From Mesorhizobium sp. STM 4661 (lineage in GTDB: Bacteria > Pseudomonadota > Alphaproteobacteria > Rhizobiales > Rhizobiaceae), in NCBI RefSeq assembly GCF_000359125.1, contig NZ_CAAF010000016.1:1-64000 (forward strand): 64,000 bases of DNA, written 5' to 3'. A program made the position numbers and the translations under genes. A model generated the notes under the pieces. It was not told the origin of the DNA. It made no database searches and saw only the letters and a program-made list of their open reading frames with translations. This document shows, in pieces, positions 8,636 through 18,563 of the stretch; the first letter of the stretch is position 1; each line of letters begins with the position of its first letter.

Positions 8636-8843
8636 GTTCCTCGCCCCCGCAAAGCGGGGGAGAGGTGGCCCGGCGAAAGCCGGGACGGAGAGGGGGGACG
8701 ACATCCGCGAAGCCAGAACCCGATGAGGGGTGAGCGAGAGACCGGCCATATGCGAGATCTGCCAAAATGCTCCAACGCCGCGAAGACCCCTCTCCGTCCC
8801 GGCTTCGCCGGGCCACCTCTCCCCACTTCGTGGGGCGAGGAAC
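8636..8843. repeat. 208-bp intergenic inverted repeat
   Basis: The left arm (8636-8697) begins GTTCCTCGCCCCC and the right arm (8785-8843) ends GGGGCGAGGAAC; the ~60-base arms are near-perfect complements. Each arm has two internal hairpins, built around CCCCCGCAAAGCGGGGG and CCCGGCGAAAGCCGGG. The ~87-base centre is unique. Its structure resembles the 158-bp family but its sequence differs. No second copy is in the window. Confidence 0.8.
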
Positions 8844-8891
8844 CCAGGTTCTGCGAAAGCAGCGCAATTGCCGAAAAGCCAAAACATTGGT

Positions 8892-9020
8892 ATGAGCAGC
8901 GGCATGGAAGAGCTTTTTGGCGATCCGGCCTATAAGGGTTTCGTGCTGCAGGACAGAAAACGCCTGCCGTCGCGGTTCTCGGCGCGCGTTTCTGGGGCGC
9001 TGACCAGCCGACTTCGCTGA
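8892..9020 (+). CDS. Possible 42-residue small protein upstream of leuC
   Basis: A short frame (start [17 protein letters not shown]) with mixed composition lies between the large inverted repeat and leuC. It has no clear ribosome site, and a second ATG four codons in is equally likely. It has no resemblance to a leucine leader peptide (no Leu run). The rest of 8844-9084 shows no other feature. Confidence 0.25.
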   Translation: MSSGMEELFGDPAYKGFVLQDRKRLPSRFSARVSGALTSRLR

Positions 9021-9084
9021 ACCGTTTCGCCGGGCCGGCCCGGCGCCTGCCGCTTCCCATTTTCATATCGACGGATTTACGCAC

Positions 9085-10494
9085 ATGAGCGCACCGCGCA
9101 CCCTCTATGACAAGATATTCGACGACCATGTCGTCGACCGCCAGGACGATGGCACCTGCCTGCTCTATATCGACCGCCATCTCGTCCATGAAGTGACCAG
9201 CCCTCAGGCTTTCGAAGGGCTGCGCATGAGCGGCCGGAAAGTCCGGCATCCGGAAAAGACGCTGGCCGTGGTCGACCACAATGTGTCGACCTCGCCGGAG
9301 CGCAAATTCGGCATCAAGAACGAGGAAAGCCGCATTCAGGTCGAGGCGCTGGCCAGGAATGCCAAGGATTTCGGTGTCGAATATTATTCCGAGAACGATA
9401 TCCGCCAGGGCATCGTCCACATCATTGGGCCGGAGCAAGGCTTCACGCTGCCCGGCATGACCATCGTCTGCGGCGACAGCCATACCTCGACGCATGGCGC
9501 GTTCGGCGCGCTGGCGCATGGCATAGGCACGTCGGAAGTCGAGCACGTGCTGGCCACCCAGACGCTGATCCAGCGCAAGGCCAAGAACATGCTGGTGCGC
9601 GTCGACGGCACGCTGCCGGAAGGCGTCACCGCCAAGGACATCATCCTGGCGATCATCGGCGAGATCGGCACCGCCGGCGGCACCGGCTATGTCATCGAAT
9701 ATGCCGGCGAGGCGATCCGCGCGCTGTCCATGGAAGGCCGCATGACCATCTGCAACATGTCGATCGAGGGCGGTGCGCGCGCCGGCCTGATCGCGGCGGA
9801 CGAGACGACCTTCGCCTATGTCAAGGACAAGCCGCGCGCGCCCAAGGGCGAGGCGTGGGATGCAGCACTTGCCTACTGGAAGACACTGCAGTCCGACGAG
9901 GGCGCGCATTTCGACAAGGTGATCGTGCTCGACGCGGCCAAGCTGCCGCCGATCGTTTCCTGGGGCTCCTCGCCCGAGGATGTCGTGTCGGTGCAGGGCA
10001 TCGTGCCCAACCCGGACGATATCAGCGACGAGAACAAGCGCACCTCCAAGCAGCGCGCGCTCGACTATATGGGGCTGACGCCGGGAACAAAGATAACCGA
10101 CATCTCGCTCGACCGCGTCTTCATCGGCTCCTGCACCAACGGCCGCATCGAGGATCTGCGCGCCGTCGCCAAGGTGGTCGAAGGCAAAAAAGTCAGCCCG
10201 CATGTCGATGCGATGATCGTGCCAGGCTCCGGACTGGTCAAGGAACAGGCGGAGGCCGAGGGCCTCGACAAGATCTTTGTCGCCGCCGGCTTCGACTGGC
10301 GCGAGCCGGGCTGCTCGATGTGCTTGGCCATGAACGACGACCGGCTGAAGCCGCATGAGCGCTGCGCCTCGACCTCGAACCGCAATTTCGAGGGCCGGCA
10401 AGGTTTCAAGGGCCGCACCCATCTGGTGTCGCCGGCGATGGCGGCGGCGGCGGCGATCGCCGGCCACTTCGTCGACATTCGTGAGTGGAAATAG
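9085..10494 (+). CDS. leuC: 3-isopropylmalate dehydratase large subunit LeuC
   Basis: Catalyses isomerisation of 2-isopropylmalate to 3-isopropylmalate in leucine synthesis, as a heterodimer with LeuD. The 469 residues match the family. The [4Fe-4S] ligands are Cys350 (FIGSCTNGR) and Cys410 and Cys413 (GCSMCLAMN). [13 protein letters not shown] (about 131-143) and the C-terminal NRNFEGRQG are signature patterns. leuD is not in this window. A terminator follows, so leuC is transcribed apart from the next gene. Confidence 0.98.
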   Translation: MSAPRTLYDKIFDDHVVDRQDDGTCLLYIDRHLVHEVTSPQAFEGLRMSGRKVRHPEKTLAVVDHNVSTSPERKFGIKNEESRIQVEALARNAKDFGVEYYSENDIRQGIVHIIGPEQGFTLPGMTIVCGDSHTSTHGAFGALAHGIGTSEVEHVLATQTLIQRKAKNMLVRVDGTLPEGVTAKDIILAIIGEIGTAGGTGYVIEYAGEAIRALSMEGRMTICNMSIEGGARAGLIAADETTFAYVKDKPRAPKGEAWDAALAYWKTLQSDEGAHFDKVIVLDAAKLPPIVSWGSSPEDVVSVQGIVPNPDDISDENKRTSKQRALDYMGLTPGTKITDISLDRVFIGSCTNGRIEDLRAVAKVVEGKKVSPHVDAMIVPGSGLVKEQAEAEGLDKIFVAAGFDWREPGCSMCLAMNDDRLKPHERCASTSNRNFEGRQGFKGRTHLVSPAMAAAAAIAGHFVDIREWK

Positions 10495-10550
10495 ATCGGG
10501 CGCGACTGGAATAGCTTCGGACTGTCGCAGTCCGGATTCTCTTATCCGCC

Positions 10551-10584
10551 AAACCCCGAGCCGCGATGCGGTTCGGGGTTTTGT
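10551..10584 (+). terminator. Rho-independent terminator of leuC
   Basis: AAACCCCGAGCCGC (10551-10564) pairs with GCGGTTCGGGGTTT (10568-10581), with one G-T pair and a three-base loop, and a T-rich tail follows. A second perfect hairpin (CGGACTG, TCG, CAGTCCG; 10518-10534) lies just before it. Confidence 0.85.
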
Positions 10585-10724
10585 TTGGCCCGATCCCTCG
10601 CCAGGGTTTCTTCGCGATGGCCAGACGATTTTCGGCACGCCGCATATTCGATTTTGCTTAACCGCTTGTTTGGGCTTCCGCTTTAAGGTCTTCCCTCACG
10701 TAAGCGAGGGGAAGTCATAGTCCT

Positions 10725-11921
10725 TTGGACACCGGTCTGCTGATAGCGCTGCTCAACCCGACGATCGCGCTTGCGCTGAGCGCGTCATTCCTCGTTCTAT
10801 GGTTCTATCAACGCCATCGCCCCTATCTGGCTGTGCTGGCAGCAAGCTACTCGCTCTCGGCGGCCGGCTTCCTGTTTCAGGCCTTCACGCTGCCCATCGG
10901 CCTGATGCCGTCCAAGCTGCTCTCCAACCTGTGCTTCAGCCTTGCCGCCTGCTGCCTGTGCAGCGCGGTGGTGGCGCGCCATGGGCGGCGCGTGCCCTAT
11001 GTGGGGATCGGCGTTCTGGCGAGCAGCGGGCTCGCCGCTCTCTGCTGGTTCATGTTCGTCCAGCCCGATCTCACCTGGCGAATCCTGGTGATCAATTTCG
11101 CGTTCGGCGGCCTCAGCCTGCTCGTTGCCGCCGAGCTGCGCGTGGTGCGCAACGAAGGCCCGACGGAAATGATCCTGTTCGTGCTGTCGCTGCTTTCGGG
11201 GCTCAACTTCTTCGTGCGCACCTTGATCGTCATCATCGCGCACGGACCGTTCGACAACTATGCCGAGCTCTACACCTCGTCCTACTGGACGACGGCGCTC
11301 TTGTCGCATGCGCTGCTGTCGCTGCTGATCGCGCTTTGCCTGATCTGCGCGGCCGGGCTCGACGTGATGAAGGCGCTGAAGACCGAGACCCACACCGATC
11401 CGCTGTCGGGCCTGCTGAACCGCCGTGGCTTCGAGGAGCGCGCCATGCTTGTCCTGCAGCACTGCGCCACGGCCAAATTGCCGGTCGCGCTGGTGCTTGC
11501 CGACCTCGATCATTTCAAGGCGCTCAACGATCTGCATGGGCATGCGGCGGGCGATCGCGTGATCGCCGACTTCGCCGCCAAGCTTCGTGTCGGCGCCGGC
11601 GCGCACGGCGTTGCCGGCCGCATCGGCGGCGAGGAGTTCGCGGTGCTTCTGCCGCTGAGCGACCTTGCCGCGGCAAGGCTGTTCGCAGAATCCATTCGCA
11701 CGCTCTATTCGGCGGGCAGCGTGGACGGGCTGCCTCCCGGCACCAGGGTGACGGCGAGCTTCGGCGTGGCGGCCCGCAGCGGCGACGAAGGGCTGGAGCC
11801 GCTGATGCGCCGCGCCGACGAGGCGCTCTACAAGGCCAAGAGGAGCGGCCGCGACAGCGTGCGCCTGTCCTACGAGCGGCCGGAAGCGGTGTTCGTCGCG
11901 GAAACGCTCAAGGCCGGCTGA
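10725..11921 (+). CDS. Membrane diguanylate cyclase (GGDEF), first of a tandem pair
   Basis: Makes cyclic di-GMP from GTP. About six membrane segments fill residues 5-210, and a GGDEF domain covers about 225-385. The active-site motif is intact as GGEEF, with DPLSGLLNRRGFE and LADLDHFKALND upstream. The allosteric RxxD inhibition site expected nine residues before GGEEF reads GAHG, so product inhibition is probably absent. The start is a TTG after AGGGGAAG. The membrane part matches no sensor domain I can name. A homologous gene follows 39 bases later. Confidence 0.9.
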   Translation: MDTGLLIALLNPTIALALSASFLVLWFYQRHRPYLAVLAASYSLSAAGFLFQAFTLPIGLMPSKLLSNLCFSLAACCLCSAVVARHGRRVPYVGIGVLASSGLAALCWFMFVQPDLTWRILVINFAFGGLSLLVAAELRVVRNEGPTEMILFVLSLLSGLNFFVRTLIVIIAHGPFDNYAELYTSSYWTTALLSHALLSLLIALCLICAAGLDVMKALKTETHTDPLSGLLNRRGFEERAMLVLQHCATAKLPVALVLADLDHFKALNDLHGHAAGDRVIADFAAKLRVGAGAHGVAGRIGGEEFAVLLPLSDLAAARLFAESIRTLYSAGSVDGLPPGTRVTASFGVAARSGDEGLEPLMRRADEALYKAKRSGRDSVRLSYERPEAVFVAETLKAG

Positions 11922-11960
11922 TCGCCCACGCCTGTCGTGCAGGGAGTGCAAAAAAACCAC

Positions 11961-13148
11961 ATGGGCGGCGCGGGCTTCATCCTTGCAATCAACCTGTTCG
12001 TCGCGGGCTTGCTGGCTGCTGCCTTCATGACGATCAATTTCTACGATGTGGGGCGGGCGTCGGCGCGCTGGCTGGCCTTCGGCTATCTGCTCGGGATGGC
12101 CTACTACGCCATCGAATTCACCATTCCGGTTTTCGACAATGCGCGGCCCGCGGTCGTCGCGGCCTTCTCAGTTTTCCTTGGCGCCACCATCGCCTTCAAT
12201 GGCGGGCTCGCCCATAAATACCAGGTGGCGCCGCCGTGGCTGCCGATGCTCGTCTTCCTGGTTGCGGCCACTGTCGCCGTGTATGTCGTGCAGGACTTGC
12301 CGCGTCAGTCGCTCGCCCGCATGATGGCCTATCAGCTTCCCTATGCCGCCATGCAATTCGTCGGCCTCGGCATCGTCTGGTCGTCCAGGCAAAGACGCGA
12401 CCGGCTCGACCAGGTGCTGATGGCCGTTCTGGGCGCCAGCGCCCTGCAATTCGTCAGCAAGCCGTTCATTGCCGCCGCGCTGGGCGGCTGGGGCGCCAAT
12501 CCGCAGGCCTATATGCAGAGCAACTACGCGCTGGTGTCGCAGTCGCTCGGCACCGTCTTCGCCCTGGCGGTCGCGCTTCTCATCCTGATCATCATGGTCC
12601 GTGATGTACTCGCCGAGGTCACGTCGCGATCGGAGATCGACACGCTATCAGGGCTGCTCAACCGGGGCGGGTTCGAAAGCCACGCCGAGCGCGCCATGCT
12701 TGAGGCCGCGCGCAAGGGTGTTCCGGTCACGCTGGTCATCGCCGATCTCGATCATTTCAAAAATATCAACGACAATTTCGGCCACGCATCCGGCGACCGG
12801 GTCATCGAGGCCTTTGCCGGTTTGCTGCGCGAAGCGGCAGCCGACCATCACGTTGCCGGCCGCCTCGGCGGCGAGGAATTCGCCATTATCTTGCCGGGAA
12901 CCAACCTCGCCGCCGCCCGGCTCTTCGCGGAAGGCACGCGCAATGCGTTCTGCACGCTGCCGGTCGAAGGGCTGCCGCGGGACCATCGTTGCACAGCGAG
13001 CTTCGGTGTTGCCGAACTCCAGCCGGACGAAGGTTTCGCCGGCCTGACGCAGCGCGCCGACGAAGCGCTCTACCAGGCCAAGCGCGGCGGACGCGATCGC
13101 GTGCGGATCTCGCTCGGCCCAGCCCGGCAGGCAGTCGCCAGCGCCTAG
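11961..13148 (+). CDS. Membrane diguanylate cyclase (GGDEF), second of a tandem pair
   Basis: A 395-residue paralogue of the preceding gene with the same layout: about six membrane segments in residues 1-205, then a GGDEF domain. The motif is GGEEF, in AGRLGGEEFAIILPGTNLAAARLF, closely matching AGRIGGEEFAVLLPLSDLAAARLF of its neighbour. The RxxD position reads ADHH, so the inhibitory site is missing here too. The ATG at 11961 was chosen; in-frame GTGs at 11937 and 11946 are possible. The close spacing suggests an operon born by duplication. Confidence 0.9.
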   Translation: MGGAGFILAINLFVAGLLAAAFMTINFYDVGRASARWLAFGYLLGMAYYAIEFTIPVFDNARPAVVAAFSVFLGATIAFNGGLAHKYQVAPPWLPMLVFLVAATVAVYVVQDLPRQSLARMMAYQLPYAAMQFVGLGIVWSSRQRRDRLDQVLMAVLGASALQFVSKPFIAAALGGWGANPQAYMQSNYALVSQSLGTVFALAVALLILIIMVRDVLAEVTSRSEIDTLSGLLNRGGFESHAERAMLEAARKGVPVTLVIADLDHFKNINDNFGHASGDRVIEAFAGLLREAAADHHVAGRLGGEEFAIILPGTNLAAARLFAEGTRNAFCTLPVEGLPRDHRCTASFGVAELQPDEGFAGLTQRADEALYQAKRGGRDRVRISLGPARQAVASA

Positions 13149-13161
13149 GGTACAGCGCCTT

Positions 13162-13518
13162 TTAGCGGCAGGGGCTGAGTTCGGGCATCTCGCCGTCGGA
13201 AAGGCCGTACATGTAGCTGCGGCCCTTCACGAAAACCGGCGGCCTGTAGCAGTCGCGGCTGGAGACATCGTCGGATTCGTTTTCATAGACCACGCTGGGC
13301 TGGCCGGCGCTGGTGTAGTCCGACAATTCCTTGGCCAGCTTGCCCTCGCCGACGAGGATTCGCTTGTAACCGGCGGCGCTCTCGATGACGAGATTGCCGA
13401 AGGAATCGGCATAGACGCGGTCGCGATGGCCCCCGGCGAGCGCCGGCACAGCGAAGCCGGTGGCCAACGCCACTAGGACGAGCGCCGGAAGGCGCGATTT
13501 GCCTGAATTCGAACGCAT
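13162..13518 (-). CDS. Hypothetical secreted protein
   Basis: A 118-residue protein with a clear signal peptide ending near AVPALAGG (about residue 28). The ATG at 13518 is preceded by AAGGAGCACGCC, a strong ribosome site; an ATG eight codons upstream is less likely. The mature part is mixed alpha/beta in composition and has two cysteines, in RDCYRPP and at the end (LSPCR), which may form a disulfide. No family is recognised. Its upstream region carries a perfect CtrA-type box, about 43 bases before the start. Confidence 0.75.
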   Translation of the reverse strand: MRSNSGKSRLPALVLVALATGFAVPALAGGHRDRVYADSFGNLVIESAAGYKRILVGEGKLAKELSDYTSAGQPSVVYENESDDVSSRDCYRPPVFVKGRSYMYGLSDGEMPELSPCR

Positions 13519-13560
13519 GGCGTGCTCCTTGGTTAGAGGCAAGCCTCCTCGAATCAGAAA

Positions 13561-13577
13561 TTAACCTTTTCTTAACC
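13561..13577. promoter_or_regulatory. CtrA-type binding site
   Basis: TTAA (13561-13564), seven bases, then TTAACC (13572-13577): an exact match to the CtrA consensus TTAA-N7-TTAA. Another TTAA follows at 13582. It lies between the divergent secreted-protein gene (start 13518) and the lipoprotein gene (start 13772), closer to the former. Confidence 0.55.
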
Positions 13578-13771
13578 TTTGTTAAGAGGGCAAGCTCGCT
13601 TGACCCAAGGTCTCGGCAAACATGGTTAATATCCTGCGGCTTGAACGGTTGCGGCCATCATTCGGCCATGCTTGCCCGCACCATCGCGGCCGGGTCGAGG
13701 CGGCTGAGAGCGTATCGCCGGGCTACCTTGATCTGGTATGGCGGCTGGTTGCCGCGTGAGGAGGACAGCGT

Positions 13772-14146
13772 ATGGCGTTATACCGGACGGTTCGGATGAC
13801 GCTTGTTCTCTGTCCATTGCTGATCGCCGCGGCCTGCGTCCCGCAGACCAATGCGCCGAAGGCTGGAACCTCGGCTGCCGCTTCGCCCGCTGTGGCCGAT
13901 GTGACGGGGCCGCAGCCGCGCACCGCGACCTACAATTGCGCCGATGGCGGCAGGATGACCATCCAGAATCTCGGCTCGTCGCTGCGTGTGGTCGGGCCGG
14001 ATGGCATCCCCGAGGAGTTTGCGGCGTCGCCCGCCAACCAGAGCAGCCGCTACCAAGAACCGGCGACACATGACGCAGTTGTGATCGACGGACGAGAAGC
14101 GCTGGTGATGAAGAGAGGGTCGACACCGCAGACCTGCACAAGATAA
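13772..14146 (+). CDS. Small lipoprotein with MliC-like domain
   Basis: A 124-residue protein. The signal peptide ends in the lipobox LLIAAAC (Cys22), so it should be a lipid-anchored envelope protein. After a low-complexity Ala/Pro linker, the C-terminal ~75 residues start with TATYNCADGGRMTIQN and close with a Cys (PQTCTR). This layout resembles MliC/PliC inhibitors of c-type lysozyme, in which the two cysteines bond; the match is by eye and tentative. GAGGAGG precedes the ATG at an ideal distance. Confidence 0.75.
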   Translation: MALYRTVRMTLVLCPLLIAAACVPQTNAPKAGTSAAASPAVADVTGPQPRTATYNCADGGRMTIQNLGSSLRVVGPDGIPEEFAASPANQSSRYQEPATHDAVVIDGREALVMKRGSTPQTCTR

Positions 14147-14265
14147 CTGCAGTTTTCCGCACTGCAGCAAACATTGCGCCGGCTTGTGGCCGCGCCCTAA
14201 TCGATTGAAGCAAAGACCGCCCCTTTTGTCAGACTAAATTACGTTTTCGAAACGGTTTTCCGGCT

Positions 14266-14294
14266 TTGACGCAGTGCAAAAAGAGCATTAGAAA
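14266..14294 (+). promoter_or_regulatory. Probable sdh operon promoter
   Basis: TTGACG (14266-14271) and TAGAAA (14289-14294) are 17 bases apart, ~80 bases before sdhC. A near-palindrome, ACGTTTTCGAAACGG (14241-14255), sits just upstream and could be an operator. Confidence 0.45.
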
Positions 14295-14374
14295 CCGGCT
14301 GTCCAAAGTCGCAACCGGAAGCGGCAATGCCGCATTTCCACCTGCGGCTCCAGAGACGCCGAACTGGGGAAGCC

Positions 14375-14794
14375 ATGAGCAAATCACCAGCCACCCGCGC
14401 AACTGCCAGACGTGAACGGCCGCTTTCGCCGCATCTGACCGTCTACCGGCCGCCGATCACCATGACGATGTCGATCATCCATCGCATCACCGGCGGCGCG
14501 CTCTATTTCGGCACGCTGCTGGTCGCCGTGTGGCTGATGGCGGCGGCGAGTTCGCAAGCCACTTTCGACTGGGTCAACTGGGCGTTCGGCTCCTGGCTGG
14601 GGCGGCTTGTGCTGTTCGGCTACACCTGGGCGCTGATGCACCACATGCTGGGCGGCGTGCGCCATTTGGTCTGGGATACCGGCGCCGGTCTCGAAAAAAA
14701 TACGGCCTCCAGGATTGCCTGGGCGACGCTCGCCGGCTCGATCATACTGACGCTGCTGATCTGGATCGCCGGCTATATGGCGCGGGGAGCCTGA
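14375..14794 (+). CDS. sdhC: Succinate dehydrogenase cytochrome b556 subunit SdhC
   Basis: One of the two membrane anchors of complex II; binds heme b and ubiquinone with SdhD. The 139 residues hold three membrane helices. [13 protein letters not shown] and SIIHRITGG (about residues 33-41) are the family signatures, and [13 protein letters not shown] (89-101) carries the probable axial heme ligand His90. The ATG at 14375 follows GGGGAAGCC; an upstream ATG at 14327 lacks such a site. First gene of sdhCDAB. Confidence 0.96.
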   Translation: MSKSPATRATARRERPLSPHLTVYRPPITMTMSIIHRITGGALYFGTLLVAVWLMAAASSQATFDWVNWAFGSWLGRLVLFGYTWALMHHMLGGVRHLVWDTGAGLEKNTASRIAWATLAGSIILTLLIWIAGYMARGA

Positions 14795-14795
14795 C

Positions 14796-15191
14796 ATGAG
14801 CGGCACCAACACCGACATGCGCACGCCGCTTGCCAAGGTCCGCGGCCTCGGCTCCGCCCGCGAGGGCACGGGGCATTTCTGGCGCCAGCGGCTGACGGCG
14901 ATCGCCAACATCCCGCTGATCCTGTTCTTCGTCGGTTTCCTGATCGCGCTCAACGGCGCCGGCTATGCTGAAGTGCGTTCCGCGCTCGCCAATCCGTTCG
15001 TGGCGCTGGTCCTGGCGCTGGTGCTGATCTCCGGCCTCTACCATATGCGGCTCGGCATGCAGGCGATCATCGAGGACTATGTGCATGGCGAGGGCATGAA
15101 GCTGGCGCTGATCGCGCTCAACACATTCTTTACCATAGCGGTCGGCGTCGCCTCGCTCCTCGCCCTGCTCAAACTGGCATTCGGAGGCTGA
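14796..15191 (+). CDS. sdhD: Succinate dehydrogenase membrane anchor SdhD
   Basis: The second complex II anchor, 131 residues, three membrane helices. [19 protein letters not shown] (about residues 81-99) contains the conserved His and Asp-Tyr pair of the family near the quinone site. One base separates it from sdhC. Confidence 0.96.
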   Translation: MSGTNTDMRTPLAKVRGLGSAREGTGHFWRQRLTAIANIPLILFFVGFLIALNGAGYAEVRSALANPFVALVLALVLISGLYHMRLGMQAIIEDYVHGEGMKLALIALNTFFTIAVGVASLLALLKLAFGG

Positions 15192-15192
15192 T

Positions 15193-17031
15193 TTGGCCAA
15201 GGACGCGAAATCGGCCAACACGGCTTCCGCATACACCTATGTCGATCACAAATTCGACGTGGTGATCGTCGGCGCCGGCGGCGCCGGCCTGCGCGCCACG
15301 CTCGGCATGGCCGAGCAGGGCTTGCGCACGGCCTGCATCACCAAGGTTTTCCCGACGCGCTCGCATACGGTGGCGGCGCAGGGCGGCATCGCCGCCTCGC
15401 TGTCCAATATGGGTCCGGATTCCTGGCAGTGGCACATGTACGACACCGTCAAGGGCTCGGACTGGCTGGGTGATGTCGACGCCATGGAATATATGGTGCG
15501 CGAGGCGCCGGCGGCGGTCTATGAACTCGAGCATTACGGCGTGCCGTTCTCGCGCACCGAGGAAGGCAAAATCTACCAGCGGCCGTTCGGCGGCCACATG
15601 ATGAATTACGGCGACGGCCCGCCGGTGCAGCGCACCTGTGCCGCCGCCGACCGCACCGGCCACGCCATCCTGCACACGCTCTACGGCCAGTCGCTCAAGA
15701 ACAACGCGCAGTTCTTCATCGAGTATTTCGCGCTCGACCTGATCATGGAGCCGGACGGCACCTGCACCGGCGTCGTCGCCTGGAACCTCGACGACGGCAC
15801 CATCCACCGTTTTTCGGCCAAGATGGTGGTGCTGGCGACCGGCGGCTACGGCCGCGCCTATTTCTCGGCCACTTCGGCGCATACCTGCACCGGCGACGGC
15901 GGCGGCATGGCCGCGCGCGCCGGGCTGCCGCTGCAGGACATGGAGTTCGTGCAGTTCCATCCGACCGGCATCTACGGCGCCGGCTGCCTGATCACCGAAG
16001 GCGCGCGCGGCGAGGGCGGCTACCTCGTCAACTCCGAGGGCGAACGCTTCATGGAGCGCTATGCGCCGTCGGCCAAGGATCTGGCGTCACGCGACGTCGT
16101 CTCGCGCTGCATGACGCTGGAAATCCGCGAGGGCCGCGGCGTCGGCAAGAACAAGGACCATATTTTTCTCCACCTCGACCACCTCGACCCGGCGGTCCTG
16201 CACGAGAGGCTTCCCGGCATTTCGGAATCGGCGAAGATCTTTGCCGGCGTCGACCTGACCAAGGAGCCGATCCCGGTGCTGCCGACGGTGCACTACAATA
16301 TGGGCGGCGTGCCGACCAATTACTGGGGCGAAGTGCTCAATCCGACGGCGAGGAGCCCGGACAAGGTATCGCCGGGCCTGATGGCGGTCGGCGAGGCCGG
16401 CTGCGCCTCGGTGCACGGCGCCAACCGGCTCGGCTCGAATTCGCTGATCGACCTGGTGGTGTTCGGCCGCGCCGCGGCAATTCGCGCCGACCAGGTCATC
16501 GACCGCACATCGGCGATCCCCGCCCCCAACGAAGCCTCGGTCGAAAAGATCATGGATCGTTTCGACCGCTTGCGGCACGCCAACGGCTCGACGCCGACGG
16601 CGGTGCTGCGGGAGAAGATGCAGAAGGCGATGCAGGAGGACGCTGCGGTGTTCCGCACGCAGGAATCGCTGGAGAATGGCTGCAAGCGCATTTCGCAGAT
16701 CTGGGGCGAGCTCAGGGATATCAAAGTGTTCGACCGCTCGATGATCTGGAACTCCGATCTGGTCGAGACGCTGGAGCTGGAAAATCTGATGGCCAACGCC
16801 ATCACCACCGTCCATGGCGCCGAGGCGCGCAAGGAGAGCCGTGGCGCGCATGCGCGGGAGGATTTTTCAGCCCGCGACGACGCCAATTGGCGCAAGCATA
16901 CGCTGGCGCGGCTCAGCGAGGATGGCAAGGTGACGCTCAGCTATCGGCCGGTGCATACCGAGCCACTGGTGGCGGAAAAGGACGGCGGCATAAGCCTCGC
17001 CAAGATCGCGCCGAAGGCCAGGGTGTATTGA
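15193..17031 (+). CDS. sdhA: Succinate dehydrogenase flavoprotein subunit SdhA
   Basis: Oxidises succinate to fumarate on the matrix face of complex II. The 612 residues show [17 protein letters not shown] (22-38, FAD nucleotide fold), the covalent flavin site His58 in [11 protein letters not shown] and the active-site region [10 protein letters not shown]. The start is TTG, one base after the sdhD stop, giving [14 protein letters not shown]. No better start lies near, and the tight spacing supports it. Confidence 0.97.
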   Translation: MAKDAKSANTASAYTYVDHKFDVVIVGAGGAGLRATLGMAEQGLRTACITKVFPTRSHTVAAQGGIAASLSNMGPDSWQWHMYDTVKGSDWLGDVDAMEYMVREAPAAVYELEHYGVPFSRTEEGKIYQRPFGGHMMNYGDGPPVQRTCAAADRTGHAILHTLYGQSLKNNAQFFIEYFALDLIMEPDGTCTGVVAWNLDDGTIHRFSAKMVVLATGGYGRAYFSATSAHTCTGDGGGMAARAGLPLQDMEFVQFHPTGIYGAGCLITEGARGEGGYLVNSEGERFMERYAPSAKDLASRDVVSRCMTLEIREGRGVGKNKDHIFLHLDHLDPAVLHERLPGISESAKIFAGVDLTKEPIPVLPTVHYNMGGVPTNYWGEVLNPTARSPDKVSPGLMAVGEAGCASVHGANRLGSNSLIDLVVFGRAAAIRADQVIDRTSAIPAPNEASVEKIMDRFDRLRHANGSTPTAVLREKMQKAMQEDAAVFRTQESLENGCKRISQIWGELRDIKVFDRSMIWNSDLVETLELENLMANAITTVHGAEARKESRGAHAREDFSARDDANWRKHTLARLSEDGKVTLSYRPVHTEPLVAEKDGGISLAKIAPKARVY

Positions 17032-17071
17032 TCATGGCGCTGAAGCTCGTCATCCGAAAGGATTTGAGGTA

Positions 17072-17851
17072 ATGGTCGAACTGACGCTCCCCAAGAACTC
17101 GAAGATCCAGCAGGGCAAGACCTGGCCGAAGCCGGAGGGTGCGACCAATCTCAGGGAATACCGCATCTATCGCTGGTCGCCGGACGACGACGAGAACCCG
17201 CGCATCGATACCTATTTCGTCGACATGGACGATTGCGGACCGATGGTGCTCGACGCGCTGCTCTGGATCAAGAACAAGATCGACCCGACGCTGACCTTGC
17301 GCCGCTCCTGCCGCGAGGGCATTTGCGGCTCCTGCGCCATGAACATCGACGGTTCCAACACGCTCGCTTGCACCAAGGGCTGCGACGACATTTCCGGCGC
17401 GGTCAAAGTCTATCCGCTGCCACATATGCAGGTGGTCAAGGACCTGGTGCCCGACCTCACCAATTTCTATGCCCAGCACGCCTCGATCGAGCCGTGGCTG
17501 AAGACGGTGTCGCCGCAGCCGGCAAAGGAGTGGCTGCAGAGCCATGAGGACCGCGAAAAGCTCGATGGGCTCTACGAATGCATCCTGTGCGCCTGCTGCT
17601 CGACCTCCTGCCCAAGCTACTGGTGGAACGGCGACCGCTATCTCGGCCCGGCAACGCTGCTGCAGGCCTATCGCTGGCTGATCGATTCCAGGGACGAAGC
17701 CACGGGCGAACGGCTCGACAATCTCGAAGACCCGTTCCGCCTCTATCGCTGCCACACCATCATGAACTGCGCCCAGACCTGCCCGAAAGGGCTCAATCCG
17801 GCCAAGGCGATCGCCGAGATCAAGAAGATGATGGTGGAGCGGCGGGTTTGA
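17072..17851 (+). CDS. sdhB: Succinate dehydrogenase iron-sulfur subunit SdhB
   Basis: Carries electrons from FAD to quinone through three clusters. The cysteine sets are all present: [13 protein letters not shown] and the later Cys of NTLAC for [2Fe-2S], [12 protein letters not shown] for [4Fe-4S], and [17 protein letters not shown] for [3Fe-4S]. The length of 259 residues is normal. It starts 40 bases after sdhA, behind TTGAGGTA. Confidence 0.97.
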   Translation: MVELTLPKNSKIQQGKTWPKPEGATNLREYRIYRWSPDDDENPRIDTYFVDMDDCGPMVLDALLWIKNKIDPTLTLRRSCREGICGSCAMNIDGSNTLACTKGCDDISGAVKVYPLPHMQVVKDLVPDLTNFYAQHASIEPWLKTVSPQPAKEWLQSHEDREKLDGLYECILCACCSTSCPSYWWNGDRYLGPATLLQAYRWLIDSRDEATGERLDNLEDPFRLYRCHTIMNCAQTCPKGLNPAKAIAEIKKMMVERRV

Positions 17852-17899
17852 AACTACGTGGCGGTTCGCCGGACCTGGTAGAGGCAGTCGGTAACGTCG

Positions 17900-18535
17900 A
17901 TGAGCGATGACCTTCCCATTCTCTCACCCGCCGAAGCGCGCGTGCTTGGTTGCCTGATCGAGAAGAAGGAACTGACGCCCGACATCTATCCGCTGACGCT
18001 CAATGCCGCGCATCAAGCCGCCAACCAGAAGACGGCGCGCGAGCCCGTGATGGCGCTGGAGCTCGGCGAGATCGCAAGGGCATTCGGCCAGCTCGAGCAG
18101 AAAGGTCTGGTCAGGCGCGCTTTCGCCTCGCGCGTCGAGCGCTACGAGCACACTGTCGCGCAGCACTTTTCGCTGACCTCGTCGCAGATCGCGGTGATCG
18201 GCCTGTTGCTGTTGCGCGGCGCGCAGACGGCGCATGAACTCCTGGCGCGAGCCGAGCGCATGGCGCGGTTCTCCTCCATCGAGGCGCTTCGTGGCGACCT
18301 CGACCTTTTGATCGGCCGCAGGCCGCCGCTGGTTCAGTTGCTCGACCGGGCCCCAGGCCAGCGCGAGGAGCGCTATGTTCATCTGCTCGGTGGGCCGGTG
18401 GAGGTGTCGGCAGTAGCGGCGCCTTGGCAGGCGCCTCGGCCGGTGTCCGACCTCGAAGAGCGGGTGCGTGCGCTGGAGGAAGAGGTCGCGGCACTGCGCG
18501 CGAAGCTGGAAGCGCTGAGCGGCGGAGGCCGCTAA
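17900..18535 (+). CDS. YceH family (DUF480, UPF0502) protein
   Basis: A 211-residue cytoplasmic protein. LSPAEARVLGCLIEKKELTP and IYPLTLNAAHQAANQKTAREP (residues 8-49) are the YceH signature; the fold is a pair of winged helices. The C-terminal ~30 residues (from SDLEERVRALEEEVAALRAK) are a heptad coiled coil. The function is not established. It starts 48 bases after sdhB and could be read from the same transcript. Confidence 0.92.
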   Translation: MSDDLPILSPAEARVLGCLIEKKELTPDIYPLTLNAAHQAANQKTAREPVMALELGEIARAFGQLEQKGLVRRAFASRVERYEHTVAQHFSLTSSQIAVIGLLLLRGAQTAHELLARAERMARFSSIEALRGDLDLLIGRRPPLVQLLDRAPGQREERYVHLLGGPVEVSAVAAPWQAPRPVSDLEERVRALEEEVAALRAKLEALSGGGR

Positions 18536-18563
18536 CAAATCATTCGAGATGTCGGAGGGACAG

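Noticed and set aside
8563..10638. A 691-codon open frame antisense to leuC, running through the 208-bp repeat
   Set aside because: LeuC on the plus strand is unambiguous, and the frame crosses a palindromic repeat and a terminator.
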